Notes: a model not told the origin generated them from the sequence alone. A stretch of DNA of 64,000 nt from Anaerotignum propionicum DSM 1682 (GCF_001561955.1 NZ_CP014223.1:1488001-1552000); one strand, 5' to 3'; shown: positions 26,314 to 36,115, numbered from the stretch's first letter. Program-made: numbers and translations.

Positions 26314-27435
26314 TTGAGAGATGAACGTTTGGAAAAACTTGCGGAAGTTTTAGTAAGCTATTCCACGAAAGTAAAAGCAGGTGACCGTGTTGCCATTTCC
26401 GGCGAGGAGGCGGCGTTACCCTTTGTGAAAGCAGTGACCCGTGCGGCGGTGAAAAAAGGTGCCTTGATAGAATACTATATTGATATTCCTGAAGTAGATG
26501 CGGAAATTATTAAAAATGGTACCCAAGAGCAATATGCGAGGGAAAATATACGATTTGGTGCATGTGCAAAAAGTGATGTATGGATTAGTGCTTGGGGAAG
26601 TGAAAACGTTAAGGTTTTTCAATCTATTGATGGAGAAAGATTGAAAAACCGCCGACTTGCAAATCGGGAAAATCGTAAAATTTATTCCCAGCGCATGGGA
26701 AATGGCTCCTTACGTTGGTGTGGTACCCAATTCCCAACCAATGGAGATGCCCAAAATGCAGACATGAGTTTAGATGAATATGAAGAGTTTGTTTACCGTG
26801 CCGGCTTTTTATATGAAGAAGATCCTGTTGCCAAATGGGAAGAAATGGCCAGAATTCAAGAAAAGTGGGCAACCTACTTAAATGATAAAAAGGAATTGCA
26901 TATTCTAACCAAAGACACAGATATACGAGTTTCCATTGCGGGAAGAAAATGGATTAATTGCTGTGGACAAGAAAACTTTCCTGATGGTGAAATATTCACC
27001 TCCCCGGTGGAGGATGGCATAAATGGGCACATAACTTTTTCCTATCCTTCTATTATGAATGGAAACGAATTCGAAGAGGTTTGCCTTACTGTTGAAAATG
27101 GACGTATTATAGAAGCTACTTGTAAGAATAAAGTGAAAGAAAAACAGCTTTTATCTTTTATTGATACCGATGAGGGTTCTCGCTATTTTGGAGAAGTAGC
27201 CATTGGCACAAATTATGGCATACAACAGCATACAAAAAATATTTTGTTTGATGAGAAGATTGGTGGCTCAATGCATATGGCTATTGGTGAGGCTTTTCAT
27301 GAAGCAGGTGGTAAAAACGAATCTGCCATTCATTGGGATATGATTACAGATATGACCAATGAAGGAAAAATTTTTGCAGATGGAGAGCTTTTCTATGAAA
27401 ACGGTAAGTTTAAGGAAGAGCTTTTAAAAAAGTAG
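26314..27435 (+). CDS. M29-family metallo-aminopeptidase
   Basis: A cytosolic exopeptidase removing N-terminal residues from peptides (AmpS/PepS/aminopeptidase T family). Metal ligands are visible in the second half: Glu in PVEDGINGHITF, Glu in DEGSRYFGEVAIGTN, the HMAIGEAFHEAGGKN block and HWDMITDM. 373 residues is slightly shorter than the usual 400-410. Translation appears to begin at TTG 26314: GAGGTG lies at 26303-26308 and the nearby ATG at 26321 is out of frame. Coupled to the upstream hydrolase gene. Confidence 0.88.
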   Translation: MRDERLEKLAEVLVSYSTKVKAGDRVAISGEEAALPFVKAVTRAAVKKGALIEYYIDIPEVDAEIIKNGTQEQYARENIRFGACAKSDVWISAWGSENVKVFQSIDGERLKNRRLANRENRKIYSQRMGNGSLRWCGTQFPTNGDAQNADMSLDEYEEFVYRAGFLYEEDPVAKWEEMARIQEKWATYLNDKKELHILTKDTDIRVSIAGRKWINCCGQENFPDGEIFTSPVEDGINGHITFSYPSIMNGNEFEEVCLTVENGRIIEATCKNKVKEKQLLSFIDTDEGSRYFGEVAIGTNYGIQQHTKNILFDEKIGGSMHMAIGEAFHEAGGKNESAIHWDMITDMTNEGKIFADGELFYENGKFKEELLKK

Positions 27436-27859
27436 TTTGAATTTGAGAAAAATGAGTTTATTTTCATTTCTTTATTTCCTAAAATGGTGAAAAAGCTTTT
27501 TTACATCTAAACAGGTGTGTAAAAAAGCTTTTTTATTAGTAAAAGTTTGGTTTTAAGGCATTTATATTAAATATTTATAAGGATTTCGATTTAAAACAAA
27601 ATTTTATCCCTCTGTTCCGAAATTGGTTTTATTCTTGACTTTTAGATTGAAATAAATTTCCAAGCTTCTCTTGAATGACCATCTGAAACGTTGTATACTA
27701 GGCTTTGAGTTTAAAACCTTTCTGAAAACTGTGTTTTTTTCTGTCTTGAATTTCAAGAGTTTCTATAAAACATTTCACATCCTTTCTATATTAAATTTAA
27801 TAACCAAGTGAAAGGGGTTTTCAGAAGCGTTTTCGTATTTAATGGGAGGAGGGGCTGTT
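27436..27859. other. Gap between the peptidase and ClC genes
   Basis: Contains the terminator at 27489-27534 and about 300 AT-rich bases in which I see no gene. I looked for a fluoride riboswitch, since some ClC proteins export fluoride, and did not find its conserved elements. Confidence 0.5.
27489..27534 (+). terminator. Terminator of the hydrolase-peptidase operon
   Basis: AAAAAGCTTTTTTACA pairs with TGTAAAAAAGCTTTTT across a short loop, followed by more T; perfect over at least 14 bp. Confidence 0.75.
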
Positions 27860-29122
27860 GTGTGGGAAAAAACGAAAGCCCACATCATGAGTTGTGAGCG
27901 TGTTTTTACTATTTTTTTGAAATGGGTGTTAATCGGGTGTTTGGTCGGAGGAATTGTTGGCGTCATTGGTATCACATTTCATTGGTTATTGGAGGTAGCG
28001 ACGACTTTTAGAATGGAACACCCTAAAATATTGTGGTGTCTGCCTTTTGGGGGACTTGCAATCATTGGGCTATACCATTTGTTAGGAATAAGAAAAGACC
28101 GCGGCACCAATTTTATTTTAGTCGCTGTAAGACAAAATGAAGCTGTTTCACTCAAAATGGCTCCTTTGATTTTTTTTAGCACCATCATAACCCATCTTTT
28201 TGGAGGATCAGCAGGTAGAGAAGGGGCGGCGCTACAACTTGGAGGTAGTATAGCCTCTTTTTTGGGACGAATCATTCATTTAAACGAGAAGGACAAGCGA
28301 ATAATCACTATGTGCGGTATGGCTGCCGGTTTTTCTTCCCTTTTTGGCACACCTCTAACGGCGGTTATATTTTCTATGGAGGTAATTTCCGTTGGAATTA
28401 TGCACTATTCCGCTATTGTTCCTGCTACAATTGCCGCATTTATTGCATCGGCACTGGCTCAAAAATTAGGTTTTCTGCCGGTTGCATATACTTTACTTGG
28501 TGTTCCTGAAGGGTTGAAGTTAAAATTGGCACTTTCTGTTGGCATTCTTGGCATATGTTGTGCATTGGCGAGTATGCTGTTTTGTATTGTGATGGACAAA
28601 ACCTCCCACGCTTATAGAAGGTACATAGAAAATCCATATATACGGGTTTTCGTTGGTGGCGCTTTGATGCTAGGCTTTACATTGCTCTTGGGGACGAGAG
28701 ACTACAATGGTGCAGGCATGGACATTATACAGAAAGCTATAGGCGGAGAGGCGAGACCTGAGGCTTTTTTTCTGAAAATTTTGCTGACTGCAATTACACT
28801 GGGTGCAGGGTATAAAGGGGGCGAAATTGTTCCTACATTTTTCATAGGCGCTACCCTTGGCTGTGTTTTAGGACCCTTATTGGGAATTTCGCCATCGTTT
28901 GCCGCTGGAATGGGTTTAACGGCTGTTTTTTGTGGTGTTACTAATTGCCCCATTGCCTCAGTGTTTCTTTGTATTGAGTTATTCGGTGCAAAAGGCATCG
29001 TTTACTGTGCTCTTTGTTGCGGTATAAGCTATATGCTGTCTGGTTATTATGGGCTTTATAGTGAACAGAAAATTATGTATTCAAAAGTGAAACCGGAATT
29101 TATTGATAGAAATGTAGCATAA
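27860..29122 (+). CDS. ClC-family anion channel/antiporter
   Basis: An integral membrane protein of about 420 residues with 10 or more hydrophobic segments. The selectivity region reads GGSAGREGAALQLG: the gating glutamate (GREG) is present but the usual following Pro is Ala, a variation I associate with the fluoride-exporting CLC-F branch. The later MAAGFSSLFGTPLTAVIFSMEV and GAGYKGGEIVPTFFIGA blocks are typical ClC. The start is taken as GTG 27860, because AGGAGG (27847-27852) lies within the longer ATG-initiated frame from 27842. Substrate (chloride, fluoride) not settled. Confidence 0.82.
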   Translation: MWEKTKAHIMSCERVFTIFLKWVLIGCLVGGIVGVIGITFHWLLEVATTFRMEHPKILWCLPFGGLAIIGLYHLLGIRKDRGTNFILVAVRQNEAVSLKMAPLIFFSTIITHLFGGSAGREGAALQLGGSIASFLGRIIHLNEKDKRIITMCGMAAGFSSLFGTPLTAVIFSMEVISVGIMHYSAIVPATIAAFIASALAQKLGFLPVAYTLLGVPEGLKLKLALSVGILGICCALASMLFCIVMDKTSHAYRRYIENPYIRVFVGGALMLGFTLLLGTRDYNGAGMDIIQKAIGGEARPEAFFLKILLTAITLGAGYKGGEIVPTFFIGATLGCVLGPLLGISPSFAAGMGLTAVFCGVTNCPIASVFLCIELFGAKGIVYCALCCGISYMLSGYYGLYSEQKIMYSKVKPEFIDRNVA

Positions 29123-29307
29123 ATCCACCCAATTCATGAATATGCAATGTTTATGCAAGTAAAAATGCATTAAAGTTACTGTACTATTAGAAGTATGTGT
29201 AATTGAAAGGTTCCTTAACTACTTTGTCGGAGAGATTTAGATGCCCTAATAAAGCAAAATGCACAAAAAAATATTTTTAAATTAGAATTTATAGTGAAAA
29301 AATATCA

Positions 29308-29336
29308 TTGTATTTTATGCAATTTTAGAGTATAAT
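29308..29336 (+). promoter_or_regulatory. Promoter of the amino acid ABC transporter operon
   Basis: TTGTAT (29308-29313) and TATAAT (29331-29336) with a 17-base spacer, 65 bases before the binding-protein start. Confidence 0.5.
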
Positions 29337-29400
29337 TTCTTAAGTAAAAATGAATATTTCCATGTATGAATAGAAAAAGGAAAACAGGAGGCAGGGTATT

Positions 29401-30207
29401 ATGAAAAAATTTTTGAAAGGTATTTTGGCAACAACAATGGTGTTTGCAATGACAGCTGCATTGGTTGGCTGTGGAGGTTCTAAAGCAGAGCAACCTGCAG
29501 GAGATAAAGATGCTGCAAATGGGGAAAAGGAAACTTTAATTATGGCAACGAACGCTGAGTTCCCTCCCTATGAATATCATGAAGGTCAGAACATTGTGGG
29601 TATTGATGCAGAAATCGGTGCTGCCATTGCTGAAAAGTTGGGCTACAATTTCCAGATTGATGATATGGCTTTTGATTCCATTATCCCTGCTGTTACAAGT
29701 GGCAAAGCAAGCTTTGGTATGGCTGGTATGACAGTAACACCTGATCGTCTTGAGAGTGTGGATTTCTCCGATTCTTATGCAACAGGCATTCAGGTTGTAA
29801 TTGTTAAAGAAGATTCTACAATTACATCCGTTGATGATTTGCTTAAAGAAGGCGCAAAACATTCAGTTGGTGTTCAAACAGGTACAACCGGTGATATTTA
29901 TGCTTCCGATGATATTGAAGGCAAAGGTCTTGGTACTATCGAACGTTATAATAAGGGCGCCGATGCAGTGCAGTCTTTAGCTACAGGTAAAATTGACTGT
30001 GTAATTATTGATAAAGAACCTGCTAAAGCATTTGTTGAAGCAAATCAAGGTTTAAAGATTCTTGACACAGAATATGCTGTAGAGGATTATGCAATCTGCT
30101 TCGCAAAGGATAGCGAATTGACTGAAAAAGTAAATGGCGCGTTGAAAGAGCTTGTTGCTGATGGTACAGTACAGAAGATTATTGATAAATATATCAAGGC
30201 TGAATAA
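29401..30207 (+). CDS. Polar amino acid ABC transporter, substrate-binding lipoprotein
   Basis: A 268-residue extracellular binding protein of the SBP_bac_3 family delivering a polar amino acid to the permease. Signal peptide with lipobox LVGC, lipidation at Cys24. Family features: NAEFPPYEYHEG near the start of the mature domain, GIDAEIGAAIAEKLG, SGKASFGMAGMTVTPDRLESVDFS and VGVQTGTTGD. Ligand is likely histidine, arginine, glutamine, cystine or similar; motifs do not decide. It begins a three-gene operon. Confidence 0.9.
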   Translation: MKKFLKGILATTMVFAMTAALVGCGGSKAEQPAGDKDAANGEKETLIMATNAEFPPYEYHEGQNIVGIDAEIGAAIAEKLGYNFQIDDMAFDSIIPAVTSGKASFGMAGMTVTPDRLESVDFSDSYATGIQVVIVKEDSTITSVDDLLKEGAKHSVGVQTGTTGDIYASDDIEGKGLGTIERYNKGADAVQSLATGKIDCVIIDKEPAKAFVEANQGLKILDTEYAVEDYAICFAKDSELTEKVNGALKELVADGTVQKIIDKYIKAE

Positions 30208-30271
30208 TTTATGATACGCTTGGATTGGGGACGAGTATTGCCCCTGTCAGAATGAATGCAAAGTCATTTTT

Positions 30272-30396
30272 AAGCAGCGGAAGGACTTGAGGAACAAAAT
30301 GCTTTGGTGAATCGTAAGCTTTTCTCCCAAAGTGATTTTTCGGTCCTTCTTCTGCTTCTTTGAAAAAAGCTTAAAATTTTTGAGCTTTTTTCAAAG
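30272..30396 (+). repeat. Two long intercistronic hairpins
   Basis: AAGCAGCGGAAGGAC (30272-30286) pairs imperfectly with GTCCTTCTTCTGCTT (30343-30357), with an inner CTTTGG/CCAAAG stem. A second, perfect 14-bp stem follows: CTTTGAAAAAAGCT (30358-30371) with AGCTTTTTTCAAAG (30383-30396). They lie between binding protein and permease genes and may stabilise the binding-protein mRNA or reduce read-through, giving excess binding protein. Confidence 0.7.
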
Positions 30397-30472
30397 AATA
30401 ATGACTTTGTTGACACTTTCATAGGGGCGAGTTTCGTCCCTATTTTGGTTTCTAAAGAGAAGGAGGGTTTCT

Positions 30473-31201
30473 ATGGCTGAATGGCTGGAAAAAATGCAAG
30501 CCCAATTTGAATTGAATTTCATTACCGAAGACCGTTGGCGTTATATAACCGATGGTCTGGCTGTAACGCTAAAGGTAACTTTTTTTGCCGTAATTCTGGG
30601 TATTGTGATTGGTGTACTTATTGCAATTATACGTTCCACATATGATAAAAACAAAAAAGAAATGCGTCCCGGTTTTGGGAAATTTATTTTAAGTGTGCTG
30701 AACGGTTTGAGTCAGGTCTATCTGACGGTTATCCGCGGTACACCTGTTGTTGTGCAGTTAATGATTATGTATTATATTATTTTCGCCTCTTCCAATAATA
30801 AGATATTGGTGGCTGTATTGGCGTTTGGTATCAACTCCGGTGCATATGTGGCAGAAATTGTGCGCAGTGGCATAATGTCTGTTGATTCCGGACAGTTTGA
30901 AGCTGGACGCAGCTTGGGTTTTAATTATTTTCAGACCATGCAGTATATTATCGTTCCCCAAGCCTTTAAAAATGTATTGCCTGCTTTGGCGAATGAGTTT
31001 ATCGTTTTATTAAAAGAGACTTCCGTTGCCGGATATGTTGCATTACAAGATGTAACTAAGGCAGGGGATATTATCAGAAGCAGAACTTTTTCTCCTATGA
31101 TGCCTTTAATTGGCGTGGCTCTTATTTATTTGGTTATGGTCATGTTCTTTACTTGGCTGGTAGGCAAGCTTGAAAGGAGGCTGAGAAACAGTGAGCGCTA
31201 A
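30473..31201 (+). CDS. Polar amino acid ABC transporter, permease
   Basis: A 242-residue inner-membrane subunit of the His/Glu/Gln/Arg family with about five spans. The coupling loop with the ATPase is [23 protein letters not shown] (EAA motif), and [13 protein letters not shown] near residue 85 is the family signature. AAGGAGGG precedes the ATG. Its end overlaps the ATPase start by 11 bases. Confidence 0.92.
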   Translation: MAEWLEKMQAQFELNFITEDRWRYITDGLAVTLKVTFFAVILGIVIGVLIAIIRSTYDKNKKEMRPGFGKFILSVLNGLSQVYLTVIRGTPVVVQLMIMYYIIFASSNNKILVAVLAFGINSGAYVAEIVRSGIMSVDSGQFEAGRSLGFNYFQTMQYIIVPQAFKNVLPALANEFIVLLKETSVAGYVALQDVTKAGDIIRSRTFSPMMPLIGVALIYLVMVMFFTWLVGKLERRLRNSER

Positions 31202-31937
31202 TACAACTTTGATTAAAGTAGAAAATGTTCAGAAATATTATAACGGCGGAGCAATAAAAGCTTTGGATGGTATTAATACCGAAATAAAAAAAGGCGAGGT
31301 CGTTGTTGTAATTGGACCCTCTGGTTCGGGCAAATCTACCTTTTTGCGTTGCCTAAATTTATTGGAAGTCCCAACAGGGGGAAGCATTTATTTTGAAGAT
31401 GTGGACATTACTGATTCGAAAACCAACATCAACATTCATCGTCAACGCATGGGAATGGTTTTTCAGCATTTCAATCTGTTTCCTCATATGACGATACTAA
31501 AAAATATGATTATTGCACCCATGAAGCTGCAAAGGAAAAGCGAAGCCGAAGCTACAGCCATTGCCATGGAGCTTCTGAAAAGAGTTGGGTTGGAGGACCG
31601 TGCCAATGCTTACCCCTCTCAGCTTTCCGGCGGACAAAAACAGCGTATTGCTATTGTGCGAGCACTGTGTATGCAGCCTGAGGTTATGCTTTTTGATGAA
31701 CCCACCTCGGCCTTAGACCCTGAAATGGTTGGTGAAGTTTTGGAAGTAATGAAACAACTGGCAAAGGATAATATGACCATGGTAGTCGTAACCCATGAAA
31801 TGGGCTTTGCAAAGGAAGTTGGCACAAGGGTAATGTTTATGGCTGACGGAAAACAGGTGGAAGAGGGTTCCCCCAAAGAAATCTTTGAAAAACCCAAAAG
31901 TGAGCGTTTACAGACTTTTCTTGCGAAGGTGCTATAA
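31191..31937 (+). CDS. Polar amino acid ABC transporter, ATP-binding protein
   Basis: A 248-residue ATPase of the GlnQ/HisP type powering the transporter. Walker A GPSGSGKS at 42-49, Q-loop in [13 protein letters not shown], signature LSGGQKQR near residue 145, Walker [13 protein letters not shown], and the switch histidine in [12 protein letters not shown] start supported by AAAGGAGG ten bases upstream; coupled to the permease gene. Confidence 0.94.
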   Translation: MSANTTLIKVENVQKYYNGGAIKALDGINTEIKKGEVVVVIGPSGSGKSTFLRCLNLLEVPTGGSIYFEDVDITDSKTNINIHRQRMGMVFQHFNLFPHMTILKNMIIAPMKLQRKSEAEATAIAMELLKRVGLEDRANAYPSQLSGGQKQRIAIVRALCMQPEVMLFDEPTSALDPEMVGEVLEVMKQLAKDNMTMVVVTHEMGFAKEVGTRVMFMADGKQVEEGSPKEIFEKPKSERLQTFLAKVL

Positions 31938-31957
31938 GTTTCAAAATAATTTAGATG

Positions 31958-32000
31958 AAAACCCCGCTCGTTGCATAATTTTTGCAAAGTGCGGGGTTTT
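31958..32000 (+). terminator. Terminator of the ABC transporter operon
   Basis: AAAACCCCGC (31958-31967) pairs with GCGGGGTTTT (31991-32000). Confidence 0.85.
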
Positions 32001-32162
32001 AAAATGAAGTTTTTATTTTTCAGCTATGATTCATGAATGAAATTATGGTATAATATGTATATCTTTAAATTGAGTATTTGCAGCGTATACTAATTCGAAA
32101 GAGGGCATGATAAATATGATTGTCTGTTTTAGTATACTTCAAAAGTGAAAAGGGGGATAATT

Positions 32163-32474
32163 ATGATTTTAGTGAATACAGATTATATTACCGGTAAGGA
32201 GTTTGATATGCTTGGATTAGTTCAAGGTGCGACCATTCAGTCAAAGCATATTGGAAAGGACATTGGTGCCGGGTTAAAAAGCATTGTTGGTGGGGAGCTC
32301 GCCGGTTATACGGAAATGATGATAGATGCAAGAAATATTGCCACAGAGCGCATGATTCAAATGGCAGAAAAATTGGGTGCTGACGCAGTGATAAATGTGC
32401 GATTCACAACAAGTGCCGTTACACCAGGGGCCGCAGAAGTTATGGCATATGGAACTGCCGTGAAATTTAAATAA
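32163..32474 (+). CDS. YbjQ/UPF0145-family protein
   Basis: A 103-residue protein of the YbjQ (DUF74, YbjQ_1) family of beta-rich small proteins with no settled function. Typical parts: TTDYITGKEFDMLGLVQG-like N-terminus, a central ARNIATERMIQMAEKLGADAV helix and a GTAVKF end. ATG 32163 is chosen for its AAAGGGGG site. Confidence 0.82.
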   Translation: MILVNTDYITGKEFDMLGLVQGATIQSKHIGKDIGAGLKSIVGGELAGYTEMMIDARNIATERMIQMAEKLGADAVINVRFTTSAVTPGAAEVMAYGTAVKFK

Positions 32475-32520
32475 AATTGGATATTCAACTTCATATTATT
32501 ACTTGAAAGGGCGGTTCGCT

Positions 32521-33441
32521 GTGTTTATAACAATTGAAGAGGGGAATTATAAAATCTGCCCGTTCTTAGAAAAAAATCAAGGGAAAAATACAGAATTTTT
32601 ATCCATATCCACATATGAAGAGATGGAAGGCAGGGCAAATACTTGGGGTATTTCCATGAAAATTTTAGAAGAAGCCCGGCGCTTCGGCTATGCGAAATAC
32701 GACTCATTTGAAAATTTTGATTGCATCAGCCTTGAAATGCCCGATTTCAAAAAAGTAATGATTAGTTTTGGTAGCGTAATTATTTATCTGGAAAAAGGGC
32801 GGGCTTTTTTCTTTACCTCTCAGAAAGAGCGTGTCATGGAGTTGCTGGAGGAAAGTGCAAAAAGTTTGGGAGAAAAAATTTCTCTTAACCGCATTATCTA
32901 TTTATTCTTTGAGGCACAAACCAGAGAAGATTATCAGGTCTTTGATTCTTTGGAAAAAGAGATTATGGATTTGGAACAAGCACTAATCACCTCGCAAAAG
33001 CACAATTGTGTAGCCGATATTATCAGCCTTAGAAAAAGGCTGATGTTTCTAAAACGATATTATGAACAATATTTAAATGTTTTGGATATACTAGGAGAGA
33101 ATGAAAACAGTATTTTTGACGGCAAAACGTTGCGTTCCTTCAAAATGCTAAATAGAAGAACGGAGAGAAGATTTCAAAGTGTCTTAAACTTACGAGATTC
33201 TGTTACCCAAGTGAGGGAATCTTATGAAGCAGAGGTGGATATCAGTTTAAACTCCACTATGAAGGTTTTCACTGTAGTGACAACGATCTTCCTGCCTTTG
33301 ACCTTAATTGTAGGCTGGTATGGCATGAATTTTACTATGCCGGAGTATGATTGGAAGTACGGATATGCTACGGTAATCATCATTTCCATACTATTTATTA
33401 TTGGAGGAATTTATTTTTTTAAGAAAAACAAATGGTTTTGA
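32521..33441 (+). CDS. CorA-like divalent metal ion transporter
   Basis: A 306-residue magnesium/cobalt-type channel: soluble cytosolic domain with long helices, then two C-terminal spans with the pore motif YGMNFTMPEYDW between them and a short charged tail. The loop departs slightly from the canonical GMN-MPE (here GMNFTMPE), still within family variation. GTG 32521 is preferred (AAAGGG upstream) over TTG 32503. Confidence 0.85.
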   Translation: MFITIEEGNYKICPFLEKNQGKNTEFLSISTYEEMEGRANTWGISMKILEEARRFGYAKYDSFENFDCISLEMPDFKKVMISFGSVIIYLEKGRAFFFTSQKERVMELLEESAKSLGEKISLNRIIYLFFEAQTREDYQVFDSLEKEIMDLEQALITSQKHNCVADIISLRKRLMFLKRYYEQYLNVLDILGENENSIFDGKTLRSFKMLNRRTERRFQSVLNLRDSVTQVRESYEAEVDISLNSTMKVFTVVTTIFLPLTLIVGWYGMNFTMPEYDWKYGYATVIIISILFIIGGIYFFKKNKWF

Positions 33442-33587
33442 ACTTTTCATTTTATATTGGAAGAGAAAGAGAAGCTGTGTTTTTTGGGCAATTTATTAAA
33501 AGATGATTATGTAACTTGAAAAGAAAAATGAATGGATCATTGAGGAATTACCACTAATTTAGAAGCTTAATTTTTTCAGGAAAAGTG

Positions 33588-33615
33588 TTGACAAGTTAGT
33601 TTTTAGTGCTATAAT
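33588..33615 (+). promoter_or_regulatory. Promoter of the thrS T-box transcript
   Basis: TTGACA (33588-33593) and TATAAT (33610-33615), 16-base spacer. Confidence 0.75.
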
Positions 33616-33621
33616 CAGAAG

Positions 33622-33884
33622 TGTTTCAATTGAAGAACAGAAAGCGTTGATGAGGACAGTAGTCCTTTCAAAACGGCCAGAGAGGGACATCGGATTATTT
33701 CATAATCATGGGTGGAAATGTCCTACGTTAAGAGAGAGTACGAAAACCACCTCGGAGTGGCTCTAATAAAGCCCGTTGACTACGTTACAGTTTTAAATGA
33801 GTGGTTTTTTAACAAAAAGGGTGGAACCGCGGGAGTATTATGCTCTCGTCCCTTTCCGAAAGGAAAGTGGACGGGAGCTTTTTT
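33622..33884 (+). promoter_or_regulatory. T-box riboswitch of thrS
   Basis: Leader with an AGTA loop E element, a GGACAT/ATGTCC stem, the antiterminator core GGGTGGAACCGCGGG (33819-33833) and a terminator GCTCTCGTCC / GGACGGGAGC followed by T6 (33842-33884). An ACC threonine codon lies near 33737-33742, but I could not place the specifier loop with certainty. Confidence 0.92.
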
Positions 33885-33938
33885 ATTGCAGTCTGCTTTC
33901 CGAAAAATCTTGTTTATTTCGAGAAGGAGAGGAAAATT

Positions 33939-35846
33939 ATGAAAATTACACTGAAAGATGGCGTTGTAAAAGAATTTGAACAAGCAGTATCTGTACTGGA
34001 TATTGCAAAGGCAATCAGCGAAGGATTGGCAAGAAATGCATGTGCCGGCATTGTTGATGGAGAAATAAAGGATTTACGTTTTGTTGTAGAGAAAGATGCA
34101 GAAGTAAGCATCTGCACTTTTGAAGATGAGGCTGGTAAAATGGCATTCCGCCACACAACCTCTCATATTTTAGCCCAGGCTGTAAAGAATCTTTACCCTG
34201 ATACAAAACTGGCTATTGGACCTGCCATTGCAGATGGGTTCTATTACGATTTTGACCGTGAAAAGGCATTTACACCTGAGGAATTGGAAGAAATTGAAGC
34301 TGAAATGAAAAAAATTGTAAAGGCTGATTTGGCAATTGAACGGTTTGAATTGCCCCGTGGAGAAGCTATTCAATATATGGAAGAGAGAAATGAGCCATAT
34401 AAGGTTGAGCTGATTCAGGATTTACCTGAAGATGCAATTATTTCTTTCTATAAGCAGGGTGATTTTACAGATTTGTGTGCAGGCCCTCACTTAATGAGTA
34501 CCAAATATATTAAAGCTATTAAATTGACTTCCGTAGCGGGTGCGTACTGGAGAGGCAGTGAGAAAAACAAAATGCTTTCTCGTATTTATGGCACTTCCTA
34601 TCCAAAGGCATCCGAATTGGAAGCGTATTTGACAATGATGGAGGAAGCAAAGAAGCGTGACCACAGAAAACTTGGCAAGGAACTTAAGCTGTTTGCTCTG
34701 TTGGATGAAGGCCCTGGTTTCCCTTTCTTCCTGCCTAAAGGCATGATTATCAAAAATACTTTATTGGAATATTGGAGAGAGATTCATAAAGAGGCTGGCT
34801 ATGTGGAGGTTTCAACACCTATCATTATGAATCAGCATTTGTGGGAAAATAGCGGTCATTGGGATCATTATAAGGACAACATGTATACCACAATGATTGA
34901 TGAAATGAATTATTGCATTAAGCCAATGAACTGCCCCGGTGGTATGTTGGTTTATAAGCAGGATATGCATTCTTACAGAGAATTGCCTATGCGTGTTGCT
35001 GAAATCGGTTTGGTTCACAGACATGAAAAATCCGGTGCACTTCATGGTTTGATGCGTGTACGTTGCTTTAATCAGGATGATGCCCACATCTTTATGACAG
35101 AGGAACAAATTAAAGATGAAATCAGTGGCGTTATCCGTTTGATTGATGGGGTTTACCGTCAGTTTGGTTTCAATTATCATATTGAGCTTTCCACAAGACC
35201 TGAAAACAGCATGGGTTCTGATGAGGCTTGGGAATTGGCAACAGAGGGCTTAAGAAGCGCTTTGGATGAGAATGGAATTTCCTATATTGTAAATGAAGGC
35301 GATGGCGCATTCTACGGCCCTAAAATTGACTTCCATTTGGAAGATTCCATCGGTAGAACATGGCAGTGTGGCACAATCCAGCTGGATATGCAGATGCCTG
35401 AGCGTTTTGATTTGGAATACATGGCAGCAGATGGCAGCAAAAAGCGTCCTGTTATGATTCACCGTGTTGCTTTTGGTTCTATTGAACGTTTTATTGGTAT
35501 TTTAATTGAGCATTTTGCAGGTCAGTTCCCTACTTGGCTTTCTCCTGTACAGGTAAAGGTTCTGCCTATTTCTGAAAAGTTTGCTGATTATGCAAAGCAG
35601 GTGGCAGATCAGTTAGATGCAGAGGGTATCCGTGTTGAAACTGATTATCGTGCAGAAAAAATTGGCTACAAAATAAGAGAAGCTAGAAATGAAAGAGTAC
35701 CTTATATTATCGTTGTGGGCGAAAAGGATGTGGAAGCGAATAAGGTTTCCCTGCGCTCCAGAAAGAATGGCGATGAAGGACAGGTAGATTTGGCGGATGT
35801 TATCGCAAGAGTGAAAGAAGAAATTAAAGCAAGAAGTATGAACTAA
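33939..35846 (+). CDS. thrS: Threonyl-tRNA synthetase
   Basis: Charges tRNA-Thr with threonine. 635 residues with full bacterial architecture: N-terminal TGS domain, editing domain with HTTSH (His72, His76) and the later CAGPHL, class II catalytic core (MNCPGG, RVAEIGLVHRHEKSGALHGL, RCFNQDDAHIF, HRVAFGSIERFIG), and a C-terminal anticodon domain (VKVLPISEKFADYA, VPYIIVVGEKDVE). Start at 33939 follows GGAGAGGA; the frame opens upstream inside the T-box. Confidence 0.97.
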   Translation: MKITLKDGVVKEFEQAVSVLDIAKAISEGLARNACAGIVDGEIKDLRFVVEKDAEVSICTFEDEAGKMAFRHTTSHILAQAVKNLYPDTKLAIGPAIADGFYYDFDREKAFTPEELEEIEAEMKKIVKADLAIERFELPRGEAIQYMEERNEPYKVELIQDLPEDAIISFYKQGDFTDLCAGPHLMSTKYIKAIKLTSVAGAYWRGSEKNKMLSRIYGTSYPKASELEAYLTMMEEAKKRDHRKLGKELKLFALLDEGPGFPFFLPKGMIIKNTLLEYWREIHKEAGYVEVSTPIIMNQHLWENSGHWDHYKDNMYTTMIDEMNYCIKPMNCPGGMLVYKQDMHSYRELPMRVAEIGLVHRHEKSGALHGLMRVRCFNQDDAHIFMTEEQIKDEISGVIRLIDGVYRQFGFNYHIELSTRPENSMGSDEAWELATEGLRSALDENGISYIVNEGDGAFYGPKIDFHLEDSIGRTWQCGTIQLDMQMPERFDLEYMAADGSKKRPVMIHRVAFGSIERFIGILIEHFAGQFPTWLSPVQVKVLPISEKFADYAKQVADQLDAEGIRVETDYRAEKIGYKIREARNERVPYIIVVGEKDVEANKVSLRSRKNGDEGQVDLADVIARVKEEIKARSMN

Positions 35847-35907
35847 GCTGGTTTCGGGTGCAGAACAAATTATCTGCACCCGTATTTAATATTTTTTCAG
35901 AAAATTA

Positions 35908-35936
35908 TTGACGTGGTTGTCAATTAATGCTATACT
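35908..35936 (+). promoter_or_regulatory. Promoter of the infC-rpmI-rplT operon
   Basis: TTGACG (35908-35913) and TATACT (35931-35936) with a 17-base spacer. Confidence 0.75.
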
Positions 35937-35942
35937 ACTATG

Positions 35943-36100
35943 GTAATAAAGAAGAAGTTCCGCTTCTCACCTTATGGCATGGGCTTTATAAGGTTAATAC
36001 ACGATTTTTAAAGCAGGGCTTTACTCTGTTTTTCTGTGTGCGGCGGGTTTCTTCCGGCGCAATTTTTTTTGCGCACTTGCGGATAACGGTACAATAATTT
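35943..36100 (+). promoter_or_regulatory. Operon leader, possible L20-controlled attenuator
   Basis: About 160 bases lie between the promoter and infC. A GC-rich hairpin (around GCGGCGGG and CCGGCGC, 36040-36062) is followed by eight T residues and then by a segment GCGCACTTGCGG that could pair alternatively. In Firmicutes the L20 protein represses this operon through its leader; the position fits, but I did not match the consensus. Confidence 0.5.
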
Positions 36101-36115
36101 GGGAGGTGCTTTGCT

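Noticed and set aside
27541-27841. Fluoride riboswitch upstream of the ClC gene
   Set aside because: The conserved GGNGATGG and CCGC elements of that riboswitch are absent.
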